A stretch of 41,186 bases of DNA from Saccoglossus kowalevskii (taxonomy: Eukaryota; Hemichordata; Enteropneusta; Harrimaniidae): contig NW_003156236.1 of the NCBI RefSeq assembly GCF_000003605.2, positions 211,899-253,084 of the forward strand, written 5' to 3'. The translations under genes were made by a program, and so were the position numbers. A model generated the notes under the pieces. That model did not search any database and was not told the DNA's origin. It was given only the letters and a program-made list of their open reading frames with translations. Shown here in pieces: positions 11,442 to 22,529 of the stretch; within the stretch, counting starts at the first letter, position 1, and every line of letters begins with the position of its first letter.

Positions 11442-12607
11442 ATCCCCAACCGAGACTTAACGTCTCCACGGAATGAACACTACACAAACTACATCAATAA
11501 GATAAACAAATAAGAAATTAGAAATACAATACAACTTGATATGAGAAATATCAACAAACATATACGAGACTTGGTGATGTTTCTTTACAAAAAAAACAAA
11601 AACAAAATACCATTTCAATCAATCAAATTAACTGTCGGCCACTCTACCCCAAATGCACCGGAGTTATCAGCGTTGCCATCCCACTTCAAATACGTCATCA
11701 TGCATTCTTGTCACGTTTGATATGTTTGCAGTGTACACTGACATCCCCGTCGAAGAGGGCGTCTTTCCCTGTAAGGATTCGCCTGGCAAAAGACACCAAT
11801 ACGACCCAGCAGACTAACCTATTTAGTCGGTGCTGGAGGTTTGTTTATTTTTGTTATACTAGCTAATTATGCGAGCTAATGCAACGCGTGAATTTAATTT
11901 AATTTTGATTATGATTTTAATTATATTTAGCATTATTTCAACTATCGCCACGTTGTGGGCTTTCGCGATTACTTTAACAGACTGCCAGAAAATAAATAAT
12001 AATAAATTCAAATATAATAAATAAAAGAAAGTGCGTGATAAAAATAATTAATTGAAAACAAAATTGTGAAAAAAAGTTCAAATTAGGATTCGATCAGAAA
12101 AAAAGAGAAACATGAGATAAAATGTCGCGTGTCTCGACACGTTATCGTGAGGGGTGGGGCATGTACATGTAGTCCGCAACATGACATTATCATCAGGACA
12201 AGAAATGTTCAGATCGGCAGATGTTCCTAATGCTCGACTATGATTCTACCGCTAAAAGGTAAAATATTGGAATACAAATGGTATAATCCAGTGTCTGAAT
12301 ATTAAATGTATTTTTAGAAATCAAGAAAAAACGACCCTGGATTTGCGAGAAGCATTTTGAAAAGCCTAATTTGAAATCATTCTGATTTTTGTTTTTTCTG
12401 GAACAAATCACATTAAAATATCTTAAATTAGAATAAAAAATGTACAAGCATTGTTTTGATACGCAATTTACCTTAGTGTTTTTCGCAAACAAAAAACATA
12501 CAAATCTTGTGTATGACGTTTATTTAATTAATAATTAATTATTTAAGTCAAATACAGTGTTATTAGGAATAGTAATTACATTATTTTTGTGATATTTATC
12601 TGACATT
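11442..12607. other. Intergenic, AT-rich, with one dispersed repeat
   Basis: No gene seen. A block around 11945-12045 (ACTATCGCCACG then GCTTTCGCGATTAC, followed by AAATAAATAATAATAAATTC) recurs in looser form at 33010-33100 in the same orientation, so it belongs to a dispersed repeat family. Confidence 0.4.
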
Positions 12608-13869
12608 CGAGGGGCGTTCAATAAGTAATGCCCCTGACCCACTTCCAGTTGTCTGATCTAGATGTAATGATTTACATCTCTATGGGTTATGTTGCAAAAA
12701 CAGCTCTGAACTAATTGAGGTTTTACCGGTGTTTGAACTAAATCAGGTGTGAAATGGAGCCAGCTGAGTGTCGCGCAGTGATCCGTTTGTATTTGAAAGG
12801 GAGCACACCAAAGAAGACTTTTGATGAAATCAACGAAACTTATGGTGATGATGCCCTATCATATGAGCTTGTAAAACGCTCGCATCGTGAATTCAAACAT
12901 GGCCCAAAAACTGTGGAAACAGCTTCCAGACCTGGTCGTCTCTCTTCTGCCATTGTTGAGGCATCTGTCCGTCAAGTTGAAGCAGCCATTTTGGAAGATC
13001 GTCGCATTATTGTTCGCCAATTAGCCCAAGATTGGTATAGGGTCCGTGGAACTATAATTAATGACAATTTGCATATGAATAAGGCGTCTGCCAGATGGAT
13101 TCCCAGGTTGCTCACACCTTTCCAGAAGTAAGAACGAGTCGAGTGCTCGAGGATAAATTTGGAGATGTGGCAAGAAGATGAGTCAAAGTTTTTCAAAAGA
13201 CTTATTACACAGAATGAAACATGGTCCATCACTATGATCCAGAGACCAAAGCCCGGTCAATGCAGTGGAAGCACTTGGACTCACTAACTCCAAAGATGGC
13301 AAGGGTGCAGCCATCCGCTGGCATGGTCATGCTCACAGTCTTCTGGCACCAGGACGGAGTGGTGATGTCAGATTTCCTGGCAAAGAGTACCACAATTACA
13401 GGAGCCTATTATGCTTCACTTTTGATGAAATTAAGAGAAGCTATCAAAATCAAAAGGCGGGGCAAGATCAGCAAAGGTATCCTCCTCCTGCAGGACAATG
13501 CTCCGGCCCACAACTCGCATGTCGCCAGATCAGAGGCATGGGCGTGTGGCTATGAAATCCCCCCCCCCCATCTCCCTTACTCTCCTGACCTTGTACCCCA
13601 TGACTTTCATCTCTTCCCATGAACGAAGCTGTTTTTGAAAGGAAAGCGTTTCCCAGATGATACAGCCTTTATTTCTGAAGTTACGACGTGGTTGGAGGAC
13701 CAACCTGGAGTGTTCTACAAAAACGGTGTCTAGAGCTGCATCAAACGATGGGAGAAATGCATAACTCTGGTTGGTTCCTATGTAGAGAAAGACTAATAAC
13801 TGTGCCAAGTTTCATTAATCTCCTGCTATGGGAAATTGGTCAGTGGCATTACTTATTGAACGCCTCTCG
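12608..13869 (+). mobile_element. Mariner transposon, full length but dead
   Basis: Terminal inverted repeats of about 32 bp: the left begins CGAGGGGCGTTCAATAAGTA, and the right, read inverted, CGAGAGGCGTTCAATAAGTA; the outer 32 bases differ at two positions. The right edge abuts TA; the left edge has TT, a likely decayed TA target duplication. At 1262 bp it has the usual mariner length and encloses one transposase reading frame. Confidence 0.9.
12754..13796 (+). pseudogene. Mariner transposase, inactivated
   Basis: DDD-type DNA transposase of the mariner family, normally about 345 aa, acting on the element's own inverted repeats. N-terminal helix-turn-helix region from MEPAECRAVIRLYLKG; LEDRRIIVRQLAQ; ARWIPRLLTP. 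Lesions: TAA at 13129-13131; a one-base loss right after NETW near 13219; TGA at 13620-13622 within HLFP-x-TKLF; TAG shortly before SCIKRWEKC. The first catalytic Asp is Asn (TQNETW instead of the usual TGDETW). The second (LLLQDNAPAH) and third (VPHDFHLFP) are present, but 35 residues lie between them rather than the usual 34; the extra residue falls at a poly-C run (about 13559-13569). It ends at TAA 13794-13796. Confidence 0.9.
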
Positions 13870-14379
13870 TACATATAATTTTAAAAAACATTATAGAGTG
13901 AAAGATGACAGTAAATTAGACAACATGTACCAACAATTTAAATACAAGTGTTTATAAACATGTTCTCATACATTTCTATTGTCACATAGAAATTATACGC
14001 TGCAAAGGCGCTCCGTTAAAAATAAATTCAACATCAATCTCCCACCCAAAAAAATCATGCTGAAACTGCCTTTGCCAGCAAAATTTGCCCCTCAAAAATG
14101 ATAAAAATATCGTTTCAGAGGGTCTGGATGTCAGATCTCGATCCCTCTTGCAAAATTTCATGACGCCGCCTCTGAAAAAATGAAGACACCAAAACGTATA
14201 CGTACTTTCAAACACTGGTGTGAATTCTGGTTACCACGTGTCCAAGTACATAACAGAACTTCGATACATTCATAAATGACTCACAATGTACAAATGAGTG
14301 TTACGTAATATTGTTATATAAACACACAGATGCAATGGACACGTGAGTTATATAAAGATTTATTGTTCATAAAAATAGC
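13870..14379. other. Intergenic, no gene seen
   Basis: Flank of the mariner insertion. Minus-strand ORF 13982-14215 shows no domain. Confidence 0.4.
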
Positions 14380-14720
14380 ATTCTCTGGTAACACCACTTT
14401 TCAAAGGTTTTCCATCTATTTGCTTTGACATTGACCTTGTTTCAGCCCATATGTTTATAAGTAGACCAGACGTAACTCTGAACTAGTGACATTGTCCTTC
14501 ATGTTAGTACTTTGTTCATTTTGCGAAATGTTGCTTTTGCTATATCTATACGTCTTCTTAATTCTATATCTATAAATTTTCTTCATCAGATTTACCACCT
14601 TCTGTTATCAAATGCCCCAGATATAAAAACTTTGATACTTCTATTTCTGTAGTGTCTATGCCGTTTCTAAGCTGCCTTACTTATGACAATTGTTTTGTCT
14701 TTTTAGCATTCATTTTCATA
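14380..14720 (-). pseudogene. LINE reverse transcriptase C-terminal fragment
   Basis: The minus strand, in two frames, reads VSKFLYLGHLITEGGKSDEE, then RRRIDIAKATFRKMNKVLT, then QSYVWSTYKHMG. This is the familiar C-terminal part of a non-LTR reverse transcriptase (the YLG-xx-IT-x-G block, then a helix with RI-x-IAKA-F, then the YVWS block). Several stops and frame changes. Flanked by unrelated sequence. Confidence 0.7.
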
Positions 14721-15169
14721 TTATATGCTTTTCCAGCTTGCAGATAACCTGCAGATAGATGGGGTTGTATTTATTGGTTCCCAACAACTCCAAGATCTCA
14801 CGTATGGCTCCAAGAAGCTTGTAGTGCACACCAGCGGCCATACACAGATTCGACTGTCGGGCTAAACAAAGTGAGGAGCCCACCTGATTATGCTAGTGTG
14901 GTTGGGGACATCACCTGGAACAGTGAATGAGGCAAATGAACCTATTCTATGGCTTTAATGGTGTGTCAGCTAGATAATGTGACTCATCAGGGGCCAGTCA
15001 CCCTGGAAATGACAGAGAACCTACCAAGTACAGGTTCCATTGTTGATGATGAGAATAATTAGTGATGGTATAGAAGACGTATCTGGTATCTCTGCAGAGA
15101 TGTCTTCTCATAACAACAGAGAAGGCATCTGTGATCAAGCACTATAACGATGAAATTAACATAAGAACC
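14721..15169. other. Unassigned sequence between two LINE fragments
   Basis: Slightly less AT-rich than its surroundings. No reading frame recognised; it could be untranslated or decayed sequence of the element whose endonuclease remnant follows. Confidence 0.35.
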
Positions 15170-15505
15170 ATTTGATACTTATGTACTACAAGTATATACA
15201 CCAACCTAAAGTCACAACGATGAAGACCACGAGGATGAAAACATCAAAAAAGTGATGGGTTACACTACATCTGGGGAGATTACAATAATAATGGTGATTT
15301 GAATGCAAAAGTAGGAGTCAAATATGAATACCCAATAAAAGGAAAATATGGATTTGGGAAAGAAATGAATACGGTGAAATTCTATATACGAAAGCCTATA
15401 TACGATTAGAAGAGAATATACCAGATAAAATCAAGTTAGAAGTTAGACAAGGGTGTGTACTTTCACCGTGTTTGTTTCAATTTATACATAGGGATGATAT
15501 TCAGA
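15170..15505 (+). pseudogene. LINE endonuclease and reverse transcriptase remnants
   Basis: On the + strand GDLNAKVGVKYEYPIKGKYG and FGKEMN (about 15295-15375) match the APE-type endonuclease block GDFNAKVG...GKHGLGERN of RTE-like elements. It is preceded by YTP and an NDEDHEDENIKK-like stretch. At about 15420-15490 LEVRQGCVLSPCLFQF is the reverse transcriptase RQGC-LSP-LFN block. The two are separated by far too little sequence, so a large internal deletion has occurred. Orientation is opposite to the fragment at 14380-14720. Confidence 0.7.
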
Positions 15506-17101
15506 TAGTGTCCATCATTTCAAAGTATTTATTACACAGTTCAGTATGACAGTATACGCGATTATTAGAAAATTAAACATTATCATAGGGTAAACAACAC
15601 GACGCTCCAGATGAACTCATGGCGGTCATTTTCATTTAAACTCTACTTTGTTTGTGACTAGTACACATGGCTACTATATGCAAATTGTACACTAAATCTC
15701 TTTAATTAGGCTATAAATAGCAAGGGAAATATAACTTAAGCGATTATAACAGTAACAGTCTCGTGTTTATTGTAGTAGTGTGCGTTTGGGGACCTGAATA
15801 TTGGCTGCGCTTTTTTGGCAGATAAAAAGGACTGTTGATTTTAATTTTAATTACAGTTTCAATGTATTTTTATGACGGCAATGTATATTTTTTTATTGTG
15901 ATATTTACCACCAAGGGACGTAAAACACCAAAAAGTATTATTCAAGTGAAATGCAAGTGATAACAAATCAATTAATGTTTTTAATAATGTCAATTTTCAA
16001 GTAACTATCCATTCCTCACATTCTTCCAATTCCTTACATCCTGTTAGTGTACTAATGCTGAAAAGGACAATGTACTAATGCTGTAAACAACCATTTAGTT
16101 AACCTCATTTGTTGAAAAACGACAAAATGTAAAAAAATGTAAAATTAGGATATCTATTTATTGCTATGAGAAAGCAATATATAAAATTATCGGCCACTGT
16201 GCATCCTGTTTCGTGTAACATCAGTTGTTACTCATATTTTTGTATTTTTCATGAACGCTGGTCGTAAATCAAACTTTACGAGCTGCCTGTGATATATTCA
16301 TGTACATTTGTGTACATTCTGTGCTGAAGTATTATATTTATACTGAAGTATTATAATTCCTGTAGTCATACAACGTGTGTAAACGACCTGATAATATACA
16401 CGTCAATTACAACTTATGTCATGTTTATGATACGATTTTAATATACTGATACTGACGTACTTCCTGGTGAAATTTTCTACAAACCGCCGATGGAAACTGA
16501 CCTGATAATAATGCCCACTCCGAGTAGTAGCGAATCATGAAACATTTACTATAAATACCAATTTGTATATAAGTTTATAGCCAGGTCACGATATTTGTAT
16601 AAATAGCTTTCAGTTATTTTAAACAGATAATCCAACATTAGGGCGTTCATTCATGCTACTTAACAATACGTGCAATCGCTCTCTCTTTGACACCCATTGA
16701 TACACCATATTGTTTAGGCTGATTGTGTTGGTAAATAGAAAAAAAACTAACACAACACGAGCCAGCCTAAAGTAAACAAGTAAACCATTTTACTAACTAC
16801 ATATGTTGAATTTGCATTCCTGTGCACCAAAAAGATCATTTTGCTGACAATAAATTATGATGAACTACATGGCTGAGCACTCGTATTCCCTTTCATTACA
16901 CTCGTTCAAATTCTTGAACGCGGTTACATTGAACAAACATCTCGTATATCATGATTTGATATAATATGCAGATCTGACATTTCAATGACATGACAGTAAA
17001 GTGGATTAAGTTCCCCATACTTTACCATTACGTAATATTTACAAAAACAAAAAGTTACACATTGTGATGCAAAATGTAAAACATTTTAACATATTTTACA
17101 G

Positions 17102-17130
17102 ATGTTGCAATATGGTGATTTTTTTTGCAT
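17102..17130 (+). pseudogene. Truncated copy of SLC22 exon 1 start (copy A)
   Basis: ATGTTGCAATATGGTGAT here lines up with ATGTTGCACTACGACGAT at the start of the transporter (24579), with the upstream TATTTTACAG also shared. Similarity fades after about nine codons; the frame stops at codon 14. It has lost everything downstream. Confidence 0.6.
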
Positions 17131-18089
17131 TTATTATGCATAAAAATACACAATCTACTCATACGTAAAATAAAACAAACATTAAAGAAACAAAATAGCA
17201 ACTATGCCAGCTGACAACGTAAGGTGGTGCAGATAGGTCAAAACAATGGTAAGTTATATACATTATTATAATAAACACCCACCCCTAACTGGAAATTGAT
17301 GATGGTGTTTGTGAATGCAATGGCACGTATTTCAACGATTCACCAACGTGATTCACATATTTATGGACTGACGGCGACGCAGCTAGCATGGTCGAATCGA
17401 ATAGGGTTGTACAAAATGGTAGTCCATCAGTACCCCCCACAGGCGCACAGGTAGTTCGCTAATCACAAACATGCACCTCCCCTGCGACTTGGTCCAACAC
17501 AAAGTCAAACACAAAATGAAACGCCTGCCATGTTTAATATCAATATATAGACATCAGTCCCTGCATCTTGATATGCACACCGGGTGTTGTCCCAATCTAC
17601 TACTAATCAGTGAGCTCTATACAGAGTTGCAGTTCAATCAAAATAGCCTGTGCATGCACCTGCTCGTAAGTACCATCCTATCACCGACCTCCACCAATGT
17701 ATATACGCGTGTCAGTTTGATAAGCTCATCTACCGTGCACATCCCGCTTTAAAGCAAACACCTTCCATAGGTTACGTAGGTTCGTACATCTGTTTCCTTA
17801 TAAGTTAGGGAAGAGGGATCTGCTTATAAGATACCATCATACTTAGAACAAGTCATTGTTAATGACATAGCCCCGTTAGAATTAGGAAGAATAAAGTAAT
17901 ACGCACCAAAAGCATAGTTTGTAATTGAGAGTGAATAATTTGTTGGTCTAATATCAACTGAAATTAGACTGTATTGAAGGACCCTTCCAAAATCGAAATA
18001 TGTGGTCAGAAATTAAACAGGATATATTATTCATGCATTTTTTTGTATCCAAACTGAATTCTCTTTGTCCATCCTCGTATGAACAGACA

Positions 18090-18640
18090 AAGTAGATCAA
18101 AACGCTTGCAAGATTGTGGGCAGTCAACCATCTTTGACCCGATTGTGAAACTAATTGTCATGAACATGTATAATATGAAGAAAAAATGTCAACAATACAT
18201 TTAAAAAAACAAGATGGCTGCCAGTTGGCCATTTTGGATTCAAACATGAAACGAATCACAATGAACATGTAGATCAACAAGTATAATATTTGTATCAAAT
18301 TTGAACAAAAACCAATAATCTTGTTCAAGATACCTCATTTTAAATAAAACAAGGTGGATGCTAGTCGTCCATCTTTGATATTATTATGGAACAAACATGT
18401 ATGATGTATGTGCCAAATATGAATGAAAATGGTTCATAAGCCTTGGCGATGTAGAAGGATTGTCAAAAAGCAATATGACCGCCAGTAAGCCATCTTTAAT
18501 CTGATTGTGAAATAAATTGTCGTGGACATCTGATCAAAAATGTACAATGTATGAACAAAAACTGACAAGCATGCACAAGATACCGCATTTTCAAAACAAA
18601 ATGGCTGCCGGTCGGCCATTTGTGATCCAATCAAAAATTA
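18090..18640. repeat. Degenerate ~100-140-bp monomer array with palindromic cores (copy A)
   Basis: About five monomers. Each has a core such as AAGATGGCTGCCAGTTGGCC or GTCGTCCATCTTTGAT, followed by ATTGTGAAA-like and CATGAACATGTATAAT-like stretches. Core positions are about 18121, 18222, 18363, 18481 and 18606. The GATGG...CCATC flanks make each core a small inverted repeat. The equivalent array in copy B is at 21205-21770. Confidence 0.7.
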
Positions 18641-20313
18641 ATCTGAAATATGACTCCAGACAGACGTAGACCGAATTATAATGAAACATTATATATTCCA
18701 CTATACAAGTTTATGTAAAAGCCACACACATTCAGTCATTTAGTGTTCCAACACGAATAGGTGAGCGGTAAAAGAAAGTGACGAAAGTAGATCTGTCGTA
18801 AATTAGGAATTAGGAAATCAGGTGTTATCAAAGAAGTCTATCTTCTTGTGATGTGTTAAATTTCTCAATTTTTGAAAGCCATATCACAGTTCATGCCATC
18901 ACTGAAAAAACTCCGATTTTTGTGTGAGAATAGTAAGGTGATATTGGTCATATATTGTGGGTGTTGCAGTAAGGGTCAAACCAGTATTATGACGTATATT
19001 CTTATCAGGTAGTTGTCCCATGTAGAGCAGGGTGTGGTCTCTCTTTAAAGACACATTGTACCACTAATTGCCCAAAGGTCCACATTTGATAAAACGTATC
19101 ATATCATAGTATAAGGTGAATGTGCTAATAATACATTTCAAGATGTTTGGTTGTGTAGACGAGGTTAGAAGGTCTACAGGAAAACCTACCAAATTATTAT
19201 ACATTTGGCGCTAAAGGCTTCCCAGATATTATATCTCGCCGGAAGCGAGAGCGAGACAGCCTTGCAAACTATCCATTTCTCCAAATAGTGTCTATTATTT
19301 ATAGTTCAGTTGAAGTATAGTTTAGAAGTTTTGAGATAACAATGAAAAACAACCCAATGAGAAAGCAATAAACAAATTATCGGCCACTGTGCATCCTATT
19401 TCGTGTAACAACATCAGTTGTTATTCATATTTTTGTATTTTTCATGAACGCTGGTCGTAAATTAAACATTACGAACTGCCTGTGATATATTCATGTACAT
19501 TTGTGTACATTCTGTACTGAAGTATTATATTTATACTGAAGTATTATATTTCACGTAGTCATAGCAACGTGTGTAAACGACCTGATAATATATACGCGTC
19601 AATTACAACTTACGTCATGTTTATGATACGATTTTAATATACTGATACTGACGTACTTCCTGGTGAAACTTTCTACAAACCGCCGATGGAAACTGACCTG
19701 ATAATAATGCCCACTCCGAGTAGTAGTAGTAGCGAATCATGAAACATTTACTATAAATACCAATTATTGTATAGGGTTATAGCCAGGTCACGATATTTGT
19801 AAACAGCTTTCATTTATTTTAAACAGATAATCCAACAATAGGGCGTTCATTCATGCTACTTAACAATACGTGCAATCGCTCTCTCTTTGACATCCATTGA
19901 TACACCATATTGTTTTGGCTGATCGTTTTTTTTTCTATTTACCAACACAAACACAACACGAGCAAGCCTTTATTAAAAATAAAGTAAAACAAGTGAACCA
20001 TTTTACTAACTACATATGTGAATTTGCATTCCTGTGCACCAAAAAGATCATTTTGCTGACAATAAATTATGATGAACTACATGGCTGAGCACTCGTATTC
20101 CCTTTCATTACACTCGTTCACATTCTTGAACGCGGTTACATTGAACAAACATCTCGTATATCACCATTTGATATAATATGCAGATCTGACATTTCAATGA
20201 TATGACAGTAATGTGAATTAAGTTCCTCATACTTTACCTTTACGTAATATTTACAATAACAAAAAGTTACACATTGTGATGCAAAATGTAAAACATTTTA
20301 ACATATTTTACAG

Positions 20314-20341
20314 ATGTTGCAATATGGTGATTTTTTTTTGC
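20314..20341 (+). pseudogene. Truncated copy of SLC22 exon 1 start (copy B)
   Basis: Same short 5' fragment as at 17102, with a longer T run, so the frame after codon 8 differs from copy A. Preceded by the same ACATATTTTACAG sequence. Confidence 0.6.
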
Positions 20342-21204
20342 ATTTATTATGCATAAAAATACACAATCTACTCATACGTAAAATAAAACAAACATTAAAG
20401 AAACAAAATAGCAACTATGCCAGCTGACAACGTAAGGTGATGCAAATAGGTCAAAACAATGGTAAGTTACATACATAAAAAGTGTTCTAAAACAATATAC
20501 ATTATTATAATAAACACCCACCCCTAACTGGAAATTGATGATGATGATGGTGTTTGTGAGTGCAATGGCACGTCTTTCAACGTTTCACCATCGTGATTCA
20601 CGTATATTTATGGACTGACGGCGACGCAGCTAGCATGGTCGAATCGAATAGGGTTGTACAAAATGGTAGTCCATCAGTTCCCCCCACAGGCGCACACAGA
20701 TACACGGGCATAGGCAGTTCGCTAATCACAAACATGCAACTCCCCCGAGACTTGGTCCAACACAAAGTCAAACACAAAATGTTGCATGAAACGCCTGCCA
20801 TGTTTAATATCAATGTATAGACATCAGTCCGTGTACCATGATATGCACACCGGGTGTTGTCCCAATCTACTAATCAGTGAGCTCTATACAGAGTTGCAGT
20901 TCAATCAAAATAGCCTGTGCATGCACCTGCTCGTAAGTACCATCCTATCACCGACCTCCACCAATGTATATACGCGTGTCAGTTTGATAAGCTCATCTAC
21001 CGTGCACATCCCGCTTTAAAGCAAACACCTTCCATAGGTTACGTAGGTTCGTACGTCTGTTTCCTTATAAGTTAGGGAAGAGGGATCGGCTTATAAGATA
21101 CCATCATACTTAGAACAAGTCATTGTTAATGACATAGCCCCGTTAGAATTAGGAAGAATAAAGTTGAATTCTCTTTGTCCAGACTCGTATGAACAGACAA
21201 AGTA

Positions 21205-21770
21205 GGTCAAAACGTTTGCAAGATTGTGGGCAGTCAACCATCTTTGACCCGATTGTGAAACTAATTGTCATGAACATGTATAATATGAAGAAAAAATGTC
21301 AACAATACATTTAAAAAAACAACAAGATGGCTGCCAGTTGGCCATTTTGGATTCAAACATGAAACGAATCACAATGGACATGTAGATGAACAAGTATAAT
21401 GTTTGTATCAAATTTGAACAAAAACCAATAATCTTGTTCAAGATACCACATTTTAAATAAAACAAGATGGATGATAGTCGTCCATCTTTGATCTTATTAT
21501 GGAACAAACTGACATAAACATGTATGATGTATGTGCCAAATATGAATGAAAATGGTTCATAAGCCTTGGCGATATAGTAGGATTGTCAAAAAGCAATATG
21601 ACCGCCAGGAGCCATCTTTAATCTGATTGTGAAATAAATTGTCATGGACATGTAATAACAAATGTACAATGTATGTACCAAATTTGAACACAAACTGACA
21701 AAGCATGCACACGAGACCGCATTTTGAAAACAACAAAATGGCTGCCAGTCGGCCATTTGTGATCCAATCA
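21205..21770. repeat. Degenerate monomer array (copy B)
   Basis: Counterpart of 18090-18640. Palindrome-like cores include ACAAGATGGCTGCCAGTTGG and ACAAGATGGATGATAGTCGT, the latter pairing with the following CCATCTT. The ORFs across it are by-products. Confidence 0.7.
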
Positions 21771-22529
21771 AAAATGAATCTGAAATATGACTCCAGACGG
21801 ACGTAGACCGAATTATAATGAAACATTATGCAGCTATTTTGAATGAGTTTAACCGATACCATAGTTCAAACTACTGTGAATATGCATATATTCCACTATA
21901 CAAGTTTATGTAAAAGCCACACATATTCAGTCAATTAGTGTTCCAACACGAATAGTCTTCCGGTGAGCGGTAAAAGAAAGTGACGAAAGTAGATCTGTCG
22001 TAAATTAGGAAATCAGGTGTTATCAAAGAAGTCTACCTTCTTGTGATGTGTTAAATTTCTCAATTATTGAAAGCCATATCACAATTCATGCCATCAATGA
22101 AAAACCTGAGAATAGTAAGAATTGTGAGAATAGTAAGGTGATATTGGTCATATATTGTGGGTGTTGCAGTAAGGGTCAAACCAGTATTATGACGTATATT
22201 CTTATCAGGTAGTTGTCCCATGTAGAGCAGGGTGTGGTCTCTCTTTAAAGACACATTGTACCACTAATTGCCCAAAGGATCACATCGGATCAAACGTATC
22301 TTAGAAAGCACTTAGTATAAGATAAATGTGCTAATAATACATTTCAAGATGTTTGGTCGTGTAGACGTCGTTAGAAGGTCTACAGGAAAACGTACCAATA
22401 TACATTTGGCGCTAAAGGCTTCCCAGATATTACATCTCGCTGGGAGCGAGAGCGAGACAGCCTAGCAAACTATCCATTTCTCCAAATAGAGTCTATTATT
22501 TATATTTCAGTTGAAGTATAGTTCAGAAG

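Larger units (their letters stand above)
15530..19340. repeat. Segmental duplication, copy A
   Basis: Matches copy B (19355-22525) closely from about 16165 to its end, with small indels, and matches copy C (22530-24607) more loosely from 15530 to about 17130. The left part has GACGCTCCAGATGAACTCAT and the CATGGCTACTATATGCAAAT block shared with C. The middle ends with ATTTTACAGATGTTGCAATA at 17092-17111, the counterpart of the transporter start. The right part (17130-19340) is shared only with B and holds a monomer array. Short ORFs such as 17471-17752 are poorly conserved in B and are not called. Confidence 0.85.
19355..22525. repeat. Segmental duplication, copy B
   Basis: Near-identical to 16165-19330 by eye, with scattered substitutions and indels, at an offset of about 3.2 kb. 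It lacks the left part of copy A (15530-16165): the A-to-B junction is at about 19345-19357, where both partners have ATGAGAAAGCAAT. It ends near 22525, where copy C begins. The transporter-like ATG is at 20314. Confidence 0.85.

Noticed and set aside
17471-21019. Similar ORFs at 17471-17752 and 20786-21019 in copies A and B
   Set aside because: They differ in length and at the start because of indels between the copies; conservation is no better than that of the surrounding non-coding duplicate, so similarity comes from the duplication alone.
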